Shown here in pieces: positions 55,369 to 63,483 of a stretch of DNA of 64,000 nucleotides. Both the position numbers and the translations under genes were made by a program. Source of the stretch: Saprospiraceae bacterium (GTDB lineage: Bacteria > Bacteroidota > Bacteroidia > Chitinophagales > Saprospiraceae); NCBI GenBank assembly GCA_016715105.1, contig JADKBO010000020.1, positions 1 through 64,000 of the forward strand, given 5' to 3'. Below the pieces are notes generated by a model. It saw nothing but the letters and a program-made list of their open reading frames with translations. It was not told the origin of the DNA and ran no database searches. Positions within the stretch are counted from its first letter, which is position 1; each line of letters begins with the position of its first letter.

Positions 55369-56313
55369 TTATTTATTTTCGAATATTTCTTTAATGAGGT
55401 AAGGCCTATTGGTGGTGGTTTCGAAATATGATTTTACTAAAATATCCATGATCAGACCCGAAATAAAGATGACCAGCCCAATCATAAAAGTAAATAAAGT
55501 CAACATCAACCAAAGCGTATCTGACAAATCTTGGCCGGTTAAAAATTCCCGTACGGTCATTAAACCAAAAAGAAAACTCAGAAATATAAAGCCAAAACCC
55601 AGTGCGCCCAATAAATGCAAAGGACGTAAGGCATATTTTTTCCAAAACCAAACTGCAATCATGTCGATGAGTCCCTTCACAGATCGACTCCAAGTATATT
55701 TGGTCAAACCCTTAGTGCGAGCCCGATGATTGACCACTACCTCTCCGACTTTAAAACCTTGTATTTTTAAAATTGCAGGTATAAACCGGTGCATTTCACC
55801 ATATAAATTCACGTAGTCAAAACATTCTTTGCGATAAACCTTGAGGCTACAGCCACTGTCATTGATGCCATCATTGATGATTTTGGAGCGCAGGAAATTG
55901 GCAACTCTGGAAACTGTTTTTTTGGATGTTGTATCTTTTCTGTGTTTTCGCCAGCCGGAAACAACATCAAGATCTTTTTCAAATAGATATTCAACCATTT
56001 TAGGAACTTCGGCAGGATCGTTTTGCCCATCGCCGTCCATAGTCACAATCAAATCCTTGACTGCGGCTTTTATACCTGCATCCATTGCAGCTGTTTGCCC
56101 AAATTGTTTTCTGAATGTGATGACTTTGATGGGAGTAAGCGCTCTCAAGACATCTAAGGTGTGGTCTGTTGAATTGTCATCTACTACAATAACCTCAAAA
56201 TCAGTGAATTGCGATTGGTGACACATGGAGACTATCTCTAGATAGAGATCCTTTATATTCTCCCCTTCGTTGTAAACCGGAATGACAAATGATAATGATG
56301 GTTTTTTGTCCAA
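55369..56313 (-). CDS. DPM1/ArnC-like GT2 glycosyltransferase with two C-terminal helices
   Basis: 314 residues. The catalytic N-terminus has LSFVIPVYNEGENIKDLYLE, DFEVIVVDDNSTDHTLDVLR and VTMDGDGQNDPAEVPKM, with the D-x-D-like DGDGQND. Two membrane helices lie at the end (LLGALGFGFIFLSFLFGLMT, LTLFTFMIGLVIFISGLIMD). This is the form of enzymes that make polyprenyl-phosphate sugars. It is the first gene of the leftward unit with the GT4 and flippase genes, 2 bases before the GT4 start. Its product could feed the YfhO-like or other membrane transferase nearby (inference). Confidence 0.9.
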   Translation of the reverse strand: MDKKPSLSFVIPVYNEGENIKDLYLEIVSMCHQSQFTDFEVIVVDDNSTDHTLDVLRALTPIKVITFRKQFGQTAAMDAGIKAAVKDLIVTMDGDGQNDPAEVPKMVEYLFEKDLDVVSGWRKHRKDTTSKKTVSRVANFLRSKIINDGINDSGCSLKVYRKECFDYVNLYGEMHRFIPAILKIQGFKVGEVVVNHRARTKGLTKYTWSRSVKGLIDMIAVWFWKKYALRPLHLLGALGFGFIFLSFLFGLMTVREFLTGQDLSDTLWLMLTLFTFMIGLVIFISGLIMDILVKSYFETTTNRPYLIKEIFENK

Positions 56314-56566
56314 GTTTTAATTTTTTGGTATTAATTTATTGCTTTTAGCTTCTATTATTGTTGGAATTAAAAAAGTGCAGCTCATTTTAATTTTATCAGC
56401 ACTTAACTCCATCATGCAAAATAAAATAAATATTAGGTTTTTTTCTCATATAATATAATAATATCTTTGACAATGTCCTTACCTTTCGGAATATTTGTAA
56501 AGAAAGAGTGGCTTGCCATGTTTTTTTATCCATAATCCCAATTTAAAGTCAGTAATTGTTTGTTGT

Positions 56567-57541
56567 ATGAACCCCAATTTTTCCAAAAAAATACTCCTTA
56601 CAGGCGTGGCTGGTTTTATAGGCCACCATTTGGCTATTAAGTATCTTAAAGAAGGTTACCATGTTTTGGGTATTGACAACCTCAGAAACGATGACAGCCA
56701 TGATTTTAAAAGTCAGCGTTTAATAGATTTGCAATCCAAAGACAATTTTACTTTTGAGCACATTGACATTAGAGATAAAGAGGTCGTTTCAGACTTGTTC
56801 CAACGACATACTTTTGAACTCATATTACACCTCGCTGCAAGAACTGGTGTAAGAGAATCTTCTGAGCAATATGCGGATTATCTCAATACCAATGTCAATG
56901 GTACTTGTCACATCTTTGATGCCAATTTGAAGCAAAAAGCACCCATCATTTTTGCCAGCAGTTCTTCTGTTTATGGCGATAATCACACCATTCCATTTTC
57001 AGAAGATCAAAAAATTGCATCCCCGTTATCAGTTTATGCCGCATCCAAGGCCTCAGCTGAACTTTTGGCATATCATTACGCCAAAAACTTTGGAATGCCC
57101 ATTACTGCTTTGCGCTTTTTCACGGTTTATGGTCCTTGGTGTAGAAAAGATATGGCTGTCTACAAGTTTTTCAAAGCCATACAAGAAGGAAAGGAAATCA
57201 CTTTGTTTGATGAGGGCCAATTGCTCAGAGACTTCACTTATGTTGGTGACATTGTCGAGAGCATCTTTTTATTGTCAACCATAACACCAAAAGAGACTTC
57301 AAGATTTGGGGTGTACAACATAGGAAAAGGTGAACAAGCCAAGGTAATTGATCTTGTGCATATTATTGAGGCTGCACTTGGCAAAAAAGCCATCATTGTC
57401 AACAAACAAAAAGTTGGCGAAGACATGGATGCCACACAAGCCAATGTCGACCAGTTATTTGAGAAGATTCAATTCAAACCTGCGACTACTTTGAATGAGG
57501 GCATTTTGAAAACCAGAGATTGGTTTTTGAGCAATGGTTAA
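56567..57541 (+). CDS. UDP-glucuronate 4-epimerase-like SDR
   Basis: 324 residues from the ATG at 56567 (MNPNFSKKILLTGVAGFIGH). The Rossmann motif GVAGFIGHHL is followed by the LHLAARTGVRESSEQYADYL segment, FASSSSVYGDN and YAASKASAELLAYHYAKNFG (Tyr-x3-Lys). Then come TALRFFTVYGPWCRKDMAVY and FTYVGDIVES. The GVRES..Y..N and RKDMA motifs match epimerases that interconvert UDP-glucuronate and UDP-galacturonate. With the UDP-xylose synthase at 45376 it supplies uronic-acid-derived donors for the local glycan genes. Confidence 0.88.
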   Translation: MNPNFSKKILLTGVAGFIGHHLAIKYLKEGYHVLGIDNLRNDDSHDFKSQRLIDLQSKDNFTFEHIDIRDKEVVSDLFQRHTFELILHLAARTGVRESSEQYADYLNTNVNGTCHIFDANLKQKAPIIFASSSSVYGDNHTIPFSEDQKIASPLSVYAASKASAELLAYHYAKNFGMPITALRFFTVYGPWCRKDMAVYKFFKAIQEGKEITLFDEGQLLRDFTYVGDIVESIFLLSTITPKETSRFGVYNIGKGEQAKVIDLVHIIEAALGKKAIIVNKQKVGEDMDATQANVDQLFEKIQFKPATTLNEGILKTRDWFLSNG

Positions 57542-57680
57542 AAGTTAATGGTAAATGATTAGTGGTTAATGATTAATTGCGAAATGGAATGTGCATGAAG
57601 AAAGCGCTTACCCTTTCTATTTACCACGAATGAATGCTAAATGGTTGAGCAAACATATCCTTTCGCTTCACAACTAAGTC

Positions 57681-58832
57681 CTAAAAAACATTGACGCCAT
57701 CCTGAAATGTCAATCGATAAATCTCTCCTTTGCGGCCAAATTTGTTTTCGTAAGCTGCCAAAACATCTGAGCAACATTGATCTATGATCTCTTGGGTTAC
57801 AAAATTAATGGTACAACCACCAAAACCGCCACCCATCATTCTGGCACCCAAATTTCCTGGATAGTTATTGATGTAATCTACCAAAAAATCAATTTCAGGG
57901 GTGGTAATTTCATAAAGGTTTTTCATTCCAGCGTGTGCTTCCCTTAAGATCACACCCAATTCCTCCAGCCGATTTTCTTTCAATGCCGCAACCAGCCTGA
58001 AAACTCTTTCATTTTCTTCTATAACATAAAATGCTCTTTGATAAGAAGTTTCATCTATTTGTGACTGATGCTCGGTCAACATTAGCATAGTGACATCGCG
58101 CAAGGATTTAATATCCGGATATTTGTTTTGAATGATGGCCACTACCGATTCGCAAGAAGCTCTTCTGTTATTGTACTCAGACTCAGTTGCAAATTCATGT
58201 GTCTGCATAGAGTTGATCAAAAACATGGAATATTGGCCTAAGTTCATAGGGAAATGAGCAGTTTCCAAATTCCTGCAATCCAGTAACATTACCTCATCCT
58301 TTTTACCAAACAAGGTAGCATATTGGTCCATGATGCCACACTTTATACCGATTCCATGCTCGGCTGCTTGAGCAATCAAGGCAATTTGTTTTCTGGTCAA
58401 ATGCCAATCATTCATTTCAGATAGACTAAAAATAAGACCCCCACACATGGCTGCAGATGACGACATACCCCCACCTTGAGGAATGGTTCCGCCAAAAATG
58501 CAATTGACAGGTTTTGATTGGTGACCTCTCAAATTGAGTTGCACAAAAACGGATTGCACGTACCTCATCCAAGTTTTACTAGCAGACACCGTTGCGATGT
58601 CTGGATTAAAGCTGAGGCTTTCAGCTACATCATAAGCGACAATTGTATGATTGGAGTCTTTATTTTCACTTAAGGCAAAGACCATGTATCGATCGATTGC
58701 TGCAGGTAATACAAATCCATAATTGTAATCTGTATGTTCTCCAATCACATTGATGCGACCCGGTGCTTTTACAAATACTTCTGCATCAGTGCCAAAGCTC
58801 TGACGAAAGTGTAAATTCCACTCTTTTTTCAT
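57681..58832 (-). CDS. galK: galactokinase
   Basis: 383 residues. The galactokinase signature is VKAPGRINVIGEHTDYNYG, the ATP-binding GHMP motif GGTIPQGGGMSSSAAM (slightly altered, GGGMSSSAA for GAGLSSSAA) and the third motif GARMMGGGFGGCTINFV. A catalytic Asp is in GIKCGIMDQYATLFGK. It phosphorylates galactose at C1 for the Leloir pathway. No galT, galE or galM is adjacent, so the gene is separated from its pathway. A DUF6580 membrane-protein gene lies 25 bases upstream on the same strand and may be co-transcribed. Confidence 0.95.
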   Translation of the reverse strand: MKKEWNLHFRQSFGTDAEVFVKAPGRINVIGEHTDYNYGFVLPAAIDRYMVFALSENKDSNHTIVAYDVAESLSFNPDIATVSASKTWMRYVQSVFVQLNLRGHQSKPVNCIFGGTIPQGGGMSSSAAMCGGLIFSLSEMNDWHLTRKQIALIAQAAEHGIGIKCGIMDQYATLFGKKDEVMLLDCRNLETAHFPMNLGQYSMFLINSMQTHEFATESEYNNRRASCESVVAIIQNKYPDIKSLRDVTMLMLTEHQSQIDETSYQRAFYVIEENERVFRLVAALKENRLEELGVILREAHAGMKNLYEITTPEIDFLVDYINNYPGNLGARMMGGGFGGCTINFVTQEIIDQCCSDVLAAYENKFGRKGEIYRLTFQDGVNVF

Positions 58833-58857
58833 ATTATTTTCTAAGTTAAAATGTCGA

Positions 58858-59453
58858 CTAGAATGATTGGGAAGTTTGTTTCTGGGTTTTTCTAAAGTAA
58901 ACTGGAACCCACTTCATGATCAGATAGAAAGCAGATGTATATACTAAAGTACCCATAAAAAGTTTTTAATAAATGGCGCTCCTTGGCTCAACGCCATCAT
59001 AAATCCTCCAAATGTCCGAGGTAGAAGTGCTTGTGTGTGGATGTCTTTTCCAATGAAATACCAGTATTGGAAATCTGAAATGATCCAAAAAACAAGACTA
59101 GCCAGTACCGACGACGCCACCACCCAAATAATGTTTTTGAATGTGGGGATAATTTTGCCAATATACATGATGAGCAAAAAGCAGGCAGAAATTACCCACC
59201 ATCCATCACTCAAAATTCCATAAGTCCCATCATATATCCATTGGTTGATGGCTATATCTGTAATCAACATCATGACCAACCCCAAAACTGGTGCAACATT
59301 ATTTTTATTCCAAAAATGGCCACAAAGCAAACAGAAAGCTCCAACTAAAGTATAGTGAGTTATAATGCTGAGGTCATATGCATTTGCTGCAAACCTCAAA
59401 ATAGCCAATATTGTTAGAGAAAGGACAATGCCCAAAAGATTCCTAGATTGCAT
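58858..59453 (-). CDS. DUF6580-like membrane protein, frameshifted at C-terminus
   Basis: From the ATG at 59453 (MQSRNLLGIVLSLTILAILR). Five or more helices are visible, with the DUF6580-type features VAPVLGLVMMLITDIAINQW and a closing ALSQGAPFIKNF. The first frame stops at 58944. If the A5 run at 58957-58961 is one base short, the frame continues FMGTLVYTSAFYLIMKWVPV and stops at 58858, adding the last helix expected for the family. A QueT/ECF-type substrate-binding-like protein is one possibility. It precedes galK on the same strand. Confidence 0.7.
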
Positions 59454-59730
59454 ATTTATAAAAATATTCCAAGATGTATGATGAATCAAAATAATCGGCA
59501 CAAAAATAGAGAATACTTTGTACTTATACTATTTGGAAGCATAATTGTACTGAATCCGCATTTTTTAATACTGAAACTACACTTTTAGCCCGTGATTACT
59601 TTTTAATTTAAAACGATATTTGATGATACAATGAATTGATAGTCAAAATTTTACCATTCTTTCATTCAACCATTTGCACATCTTTTTGAAAAATATTTAA
59701 ACTTTTTAATAATTTAAAAACGGAATGTAT

Positions 59731-59738
59731 TATTTTTG
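59731..59738 (+). promoter_or_regulatory. possible -7 box TATTTTTG for the gene at 59755
   Basis: Matches TAnnTTTG at 17 bases before the start codon, but no upstream TTG box is present at the usual distance, and the area is AT-rich enough for chance matches. Confidence 0.35.
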
Positions 59739-59754
59739 GACAAAACTTAAAACC

Positions 59755-60261
59755 ATGAAGAAAGTTTACATGTTATTTTTATTGTCATTTGTTTCATTTG
59801 TAATGTTTGGTGGTAATGATCCAGTGAAATCTGCAACCAAGTTTTCACAAAAGCAAAGCGAAGTAAATGACCAACTTTTCAAAATTCAGGAAATTGATAG
59901 GATTTTGAAAGAAGAACAAATCACTTACAGCGAATTGGCAGCTAAGTATCCTGATTTGGTCAATGCTACCAATCTTGCGCCTACTGTAGATGAGGGCATT
60001 TTTGAAAAATCTGCTGATTCTCCTCTTGGAATTCCAGGATTTTGGTGGGGATTTTGTCTAGGTGTAGTAGGTCTTATCATCGTTTATGTTTCTATGGATG
60101 AAGGAGCTGACAGAAAAGAGCAAATAAAGAATGCATTGATAGGCTGTGTAATTGCTTATGGAGTGTTCTTGTTATTCTATTTGGTTCTTTGGGGAGTATT
60201 ATTCTCAACCACTGTAGATGCATCAACTACTATTCCTACCATGATTGCAGGTAGCTGTTAG
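59755..60261 (+). CDS. small membrane protein of unknown function
   Basis: 168 residues from the ATG at 59755. A signal peptide or anchor (MKKVYMLFLLSFVSFVMFGG) is followed by a helical region (SEVNDQLFKIQEIDRILKEE). Two membrane helices sit near the end (WWGFCLGVVGLIIVYVSMDE and IGCVIAYGVFLLFYLVLWGV). I do not recognise a family. A strong terminator follows at 60285. A TATTTTTG box at 59731-59738 would start a very short leader. The abundant-transcript look (close promoter, tight terminator) suggests steady expression; this is inference. Confidence 0.7.
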   Translation: MKKVYMLFLLSFVSFVMFGGNDPVKSATKFSQKQSEVNDQLFKIQEIDRILKEEQITYSELAAKYPDLVNATNLAPTVDEGIFEKSADSPLGIPGFWWGFCLGVVGLIIVYVSMDEGADRKEQIKNALIGCVIAYGVFLLFYLVLWGVLFSTTVDASTTIPTMIAGSC

Positions 60262-60284
60262 GTAAAATAAAAATTAAAAATCAT

Positions 60285-60326
60285 AAAATCTCCAGCTTGA
60301 TCCATTCAGCTGGAGATTTTTTTTTA
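60285..60326 (+). terminator. strong rho-independent terminator
   Basis: AAAATCTCCAGCT (60285-60297) and AGCTGGAGATTTT (60308-60320) pair perfectly across a 10-base loop and run into TTTTTTTTT. It ends the transcript of the membrane protein at 59755 and separates it from the LolA-like gene. Confidence 0.93.
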
Positions 60327-60379
60327 TGCTAATATTCAATATCTTCGATCTTTTATATGTCATTAGTAAATTTGAAAAA

Positions 60380-61047
60380 ATGCTGAGAGTGCTTTTTGCA
60401 AAGCCGATCTATATTAAGCTGATTCTTATCTTTTTTTTAGTTCCAGTCACAGGAAATAAGTTATGGTCTCAGAAGCATCAAAACTTTGAGGCAAAGTTTA
60501 CCATGATGGAACGAAATACACTCAAAAACACTAGCATGTTGATGAAGGGCAATGTTAAGTTTTCTAAATTGACCAATACCCTCATTTTCGAAATTAATTT
60601 TCCCAATGTGCAGAAATGGATTGTTCGGGACTCTATTCTTAAAAAATATGACGGTGATCTTGTCATTTCTGAATCTGTTTTGACTGGCTATCAAGACTTG
60701 GTAGTTTTTAAAGAACTATTAGAGCTGAAATCAAATGATTTTGGACTTAAACAACATGGATTTGAAATGTCCGATGTTTCTTCCCAAGACGGGACGGTTT
60801 ATGTACAATGGCTCCACCTCCTTCTTTCAAAACCTTTGTAAAATATGTAACTACAGCAGCGAAAGACAACCTCTTGCAAGGGGTCATATTTACAGACATA
60901 GATGATAAAGATTTCAACACCACTTTGTTTGAAGAATATGCTTATATAGATGACTTACCCATTCCAATGAGGATCGTCCAACACTTTGAAGCCAAAGAAG
61001 AACAAATTTATAAAACCATCTATTTTGAGAATGTGCAGATACACTAG
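60380..61047 (+). pseudogene. LolA-like periplasmic protein, frameshifted (likely a sequence error)
   Basis: From the ATG at 60380 (MLRVLFAKPIYIKLILIFFL). The first frame reads QNFEAKFTMMERNTLKNTSM, MKGNVKFSKLTNTLIFEINF and QWIVRDS-like strands, and is lost at GG 60810-60811, where one base is missing. The second frame continues APPPSFKTFVKYVTTAAKDN, then QGVIFTDIDDKDFNTTLFEE and PIPMRIVQHFEAKEEQIYKT, ending at 61047. The joined product of about 220 residues has the half-open beta-barrel strand pattern of LolA/LolB-type lipid carriers. The resemblance is only by pattern. It overlaps the YidD start by 17 bases. Confidence 0.6.
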
Positions 61048-61444
61048 TTTGCTTTTGGGGTTTTGCTTGTCTTTTTTGTGTTCAACCATATTGTTGGGGC
61101 AAAATGCTTCAGATTTTACTTTTGCTCAGACATTGACAAAAGCTGATAAAAAGCAAAGTGTTGCTGCGACCTACCAATCTGATTTGACAAACAACACCAA
61201 TGAAGTGGAGCTTGTATTTGTTTCCCTATTCTATTTTTATAAAACGATCCTTTCTTCGCAGGACCAAAACGTCTGCAGTTTTCACCCTTCTTGCTCTGAG
61301 TACGGCATCAAAGCCATTAAAACCAAAGGATTGATACAAGGTGGAATTATGACTTTCGACAGGCTTACCCGATGTAACGGCCTCAGCCCTCGAAACTATG
61401 AAATTGACTATGAAAGACGTAAACTCTCAGATCCTGTAAAATGA
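61031..61444 (+). CDS. yidD: YidD-family protein with N-terminal signal peptide
   Basis: About 137 residues from the ATG at 61031 (MCRYTSLLLGFCLSFLCSTI). The YidD core occupies the C-terminal ~70 residues: FVSLFYFYKTILSSQDQNVC, SFHPSCSEYGIKAIKTKGLI and GIMTFDRLTRCNGLSP, with three conserved cysteines. Ordinary YidD is a ~80-residue membrane-insertion helper beside yidC/rnpA. Here it has a signal-like N-terminus and an extra ~40-residue helix, and sits far from rnpA. It overlaps the LolA-like gene and the next gene (stop 61444, start 61441). The altered setting suggests a changed job. Confidence 0.85.
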   Translation: MCRYTSLLLGFCLSFLCSTILLGQNASDFTFAQTLTKADKKQSVAATYQSDLTNNTNEVELVFVSLFYFYKTILSSQDQNVCSFHPSCSEYGIKAIKTKGLIQGGIMTFDRLTRCNGLSPRNYEIDYERRKLSDPVK

Positions 61445-62280
61445 AAAATATTTTTTGCAAGTTTTTCTTATTTAGTTTTTTCCTATTTATGTTTTCTTTT
61501 GGTTTGAAAGCTCAGGAAAGTGTTGTGATTGACAGTGTTTCACAATCACTTTTTGCAAAATATTTATTTGATCAAGGTCTTTACAAGTTTGCTGCTGAGG
61601 AATATGAGCGTCTTCATTATTATTACCCAAATAATAAGAAATATACATTGGCTTTATTCAAAGCAGATCGATTTGCTGGCAATATAGATCACATGCAAGC
61701 CCGTCTCCAATTACTTCCCGATCAAGACAAACAGTTGTCACGCCAATACTTTTTGTCCCTCATAACCAATGATCAATTACCGCTCGCACAACAATTACTG
61801 GATAACGGTTTGCGTGATTATGGCAAAATTTCTGATGATTATTTCAAGTTTAAAGTAGGATTACTAGTGATGGAGGGTAGTCACAAAGCTGCACAAGATA
61901 CCATGCAAAAATACAAGGTAGATGATTCGGCTTTGGCAAACCTGATTGTGATGGGCAGTGAAAGCAAGCGGAAAAGTAAAACTTTGGCGGGATTGATGTC
62001 TGCCATTATACCAAGCAGTGGACGTTTTTATGCTCGTGATTATAAGGACGCTATTTTCAGTCTGGTCTTTATGGGAGGCACAGCCTTTCAATCTTATAAA
62101 AGGTTTAATAAAGGTGGGATTAACTCAGCGGGTGGTTGGATTTATGGTGGGATTAGTTTTGGCTTTTATTTGGGAAATATTTGGGGCTCTGTCAAAGCAG
62201 CCGACCGGTACAATCAGAAGAATTACAAAAAAGTTTACGATGAAACCAAGAATTATTTTAGTACTAGGTTTCTGGATTAG
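61441..62280 (+). CDS. TPR-like exported protein with C-terminal membrane segment, paralogue 1
   Basis: 279 residues. A signal peptide (FLFSFFLFMFSFGLKAQ) is followed by helix pairs reminiscent of TPRs (FAKYLFDQGLYKFAAEEYER, FRMAGNID-like FAGNIDHMQARLQLLPDQ, QYFLSLITNDQLPLAQQLLD). Near residue 185 a membrane module begins (LAGLMSAIIPSSGRFYARDY, then KDAIFSLVFMGGTAFQSYKR), with the P-S-x-G-x-x-Y pattern of DUF5683/TM2-like proteins. The next gene is a paralogue. It starts 4 bases inside the YidD gene, so these genes are translated together. Confidence 0.75.
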   Translation: MKNIFCKFFLFSFFLFMFSFGLKAQESVVIDSVSQSLFAKYLFDQGLYKFAAEEYERLHYYYPNNKKYTLALFKADRFAGNIDHMQARLQLLPDQDKQLSRQYFLSLITNDQLPLAQQLLDNGLRDYGKISDDYFKFKVGLLVMEGSHKAAQDTMQKYKVDDSALANLIVMGSESKRKSKTLAGLMSAIIPSSGRFYARDYKDAIFSLVFMGGTAFQSYKRFNKGGINSAGGWIYGGISFGFYLGNIWGSVKAADRYNQKNYKKVYDETKNYFSTRFLD

Positions 62281-63079
62281 CTTCTGCTATTGTCTGCAAG
62301 CCCAGGCTCCCATTGCACGTTATGCCCAATCACAAATGGTCTTGGGACATCACGATATTGCCCTCAAAGAATTTCTACGAGCACATTTTTTAGGCGAAAA
62401 ATCTCTAGAAATTGCCATCAATAAAAACATCAGTGACCTTTTTATTTTAAATGGAGATTACAAAAAGGCCTTACAATTTCTGGATTATTATTACTTCGAA
62501 AACAAAAACAGCCCAGCAATTCAAGCTGAAATCACGCTCGATAAAGTAAAAATTTACTTGTTGCAAAAGGACACTAAAGCGGCTTTGTTTGAAGTTTTCC
62601 AGATAAACAGCAGAAATTATCCAGACAAGGACCGACTTTTATTTTTTACCGGTTTGGCCTTGCTGCACGATCACCAATATGCAGAAGGGCTCAAATATTG
62701 GAAACGTTTGTCTTATATACAGCCAGTTGAACACCTAGAAATGGACAAGTTGATTGCTAAACTTGAGAAAAATGAAAAGCGAAATCCCAATCGGGCAAGA
62801 TGGTTGAGCGCAGTGATTCCAGGTTTAGGACAAATGATTCATGGAGACGTCAAGGATGGTTTGATCTCGCTTTCGGTGGTTGCTGGGCTCACTTATTTAT
62901 TTTTTGACGTAGCCAATTCCCTTTCTTATGGCGATGCCTTTGTTTCTGTAGCGCCTTGGTGGGCGAGGTACGAATTGGGTGGGATGTCTAATGCTGTCAA
63001 GCAAGCAAAAAAGCGCAAAGAAGAGCGACACTTGCAACACATTTCTGAAATGGTTGTGATTATTCAAAAATCTATGTAA
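62240..63079 (+). CDS. TPR-like exported protein with C-terminal membrane segment, paralogue 2
   Basis: 279 residues from the ATG at 62240 (MKPRIILVLGFWISFCYCLQ), which overlaps the previous gene by 41 bases. TPR-like helices (QMVLGHHDIALKEFLRAHFL, FILNGDYKKALQFLDYYYFE, LALLHDHQYAEGLKYWKRLS) lead to ARWLSAVIPGLGQMIHGDVK and DGLISLSVVAGLTYLFFDVA. This P-G-x-G-Q-x-x-x-G-x-x-x-D-G motif is shared with paralogue 1 and with DUF5683-like proteins. Equal length and layout point to an old tandem duplication. Probably inner-membrane proteins with periplasmic TPR domains; function unknown. Confidence 0.75.
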   Translation: MKPRIILVLGFWISFCYCLQAQAPIARYAQSQMVLGHHDIALKEFLRAHFLGEKSLEIAINKNISDLFILNGDYKKALQFLDYYYFENKNSPAIQAEITLDKVKIYLLQKDTKAALFEVFQINSRNYPDKDRLLFFTGLALLHDHQYAEGLKYWKRLSYIQPVEHLEMDKLIAKLEKNEKRNPNRARWLSAVIPGLGQMIHGDVKDGLISLSVVAGLTYLFFDVANSLSYGDAFVSVAPWWARYELGGMSNAVKQAKKRKEERHLQHISEMVVIIQKSM

Positions 63080-63170
63080 GCCAAAAAGGACTTTTGATTC
63101 ACAGCGGCTAAGTTTTAACTCTGTATTTTTCCATATTCCACCAATTCCCAAAATTTCGTTGAATCTGTTG

Positions 63171-63407
63171 TTAGTTCTTCTTCCAACCATTGGGCGCCCT
63201 GACTTGATACAAATACCAGAAGTAGTAAGTCAAATCTCTTTTAGAGAATCCTGTTTTATACGCATTTTTCATATCAGTTTCATTGGCGAAACAAACCATA
63301 CCTGTACCTCCTTCCTGATATTCGATATAAAGTAAACCAAGTTTGTTAGCGAATTTTAACACTGATTGTAAATGAAAATATTGAAGCAAAAGAAAATGAA
63401 AAGTCAA
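63171..63407 (-). CDS. short open frame, doubtful gene
   Basis: Up to 78 residues from a TTG at 63407. The C-terminal part (GGTGMVCFANETDMKNAYKT, then LTYYFWYLYQVRAPNGWKKN) has the look of real protein, but the N-terminus crosses half of a perfect inverted repeat and no ATG start or ribosome site fits. It may be a small gene with a later start, or the decayed tail of a lost gene. No family recognised. Confidence 0.35.
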   Translation of the reverse strand: MTFHFLLLQYFHLQSVLKFANKLGLLYIEYQEGGTGMVCFANETDMKNAYKTGFSKRDLTYYFWYLYQVRAPNGWKKN

Positions 63408-63430
63408 ACTTTCTTTTGCTTCAATATTTT
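63375..63430. repeat. perfect 21-base inverted repeat
   Basis: Arms 63375-63395 and 63410-63430 (AAAATATTGAAGCAAAAGAA plus A, and its exact complement) enclose a 14-base spacer. For leftward transcripts it would form a long AU-rich hairpin 54 bases after the haloperoxidase stop, followed by TTTTC, so a terminator role is plausible. Confidence 0.85.
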
Positions 63431-63483
63431 GGATGATGTCTCTAGTACGGATTTGAATTATTTTTTGTAGCTATAAATGACAC

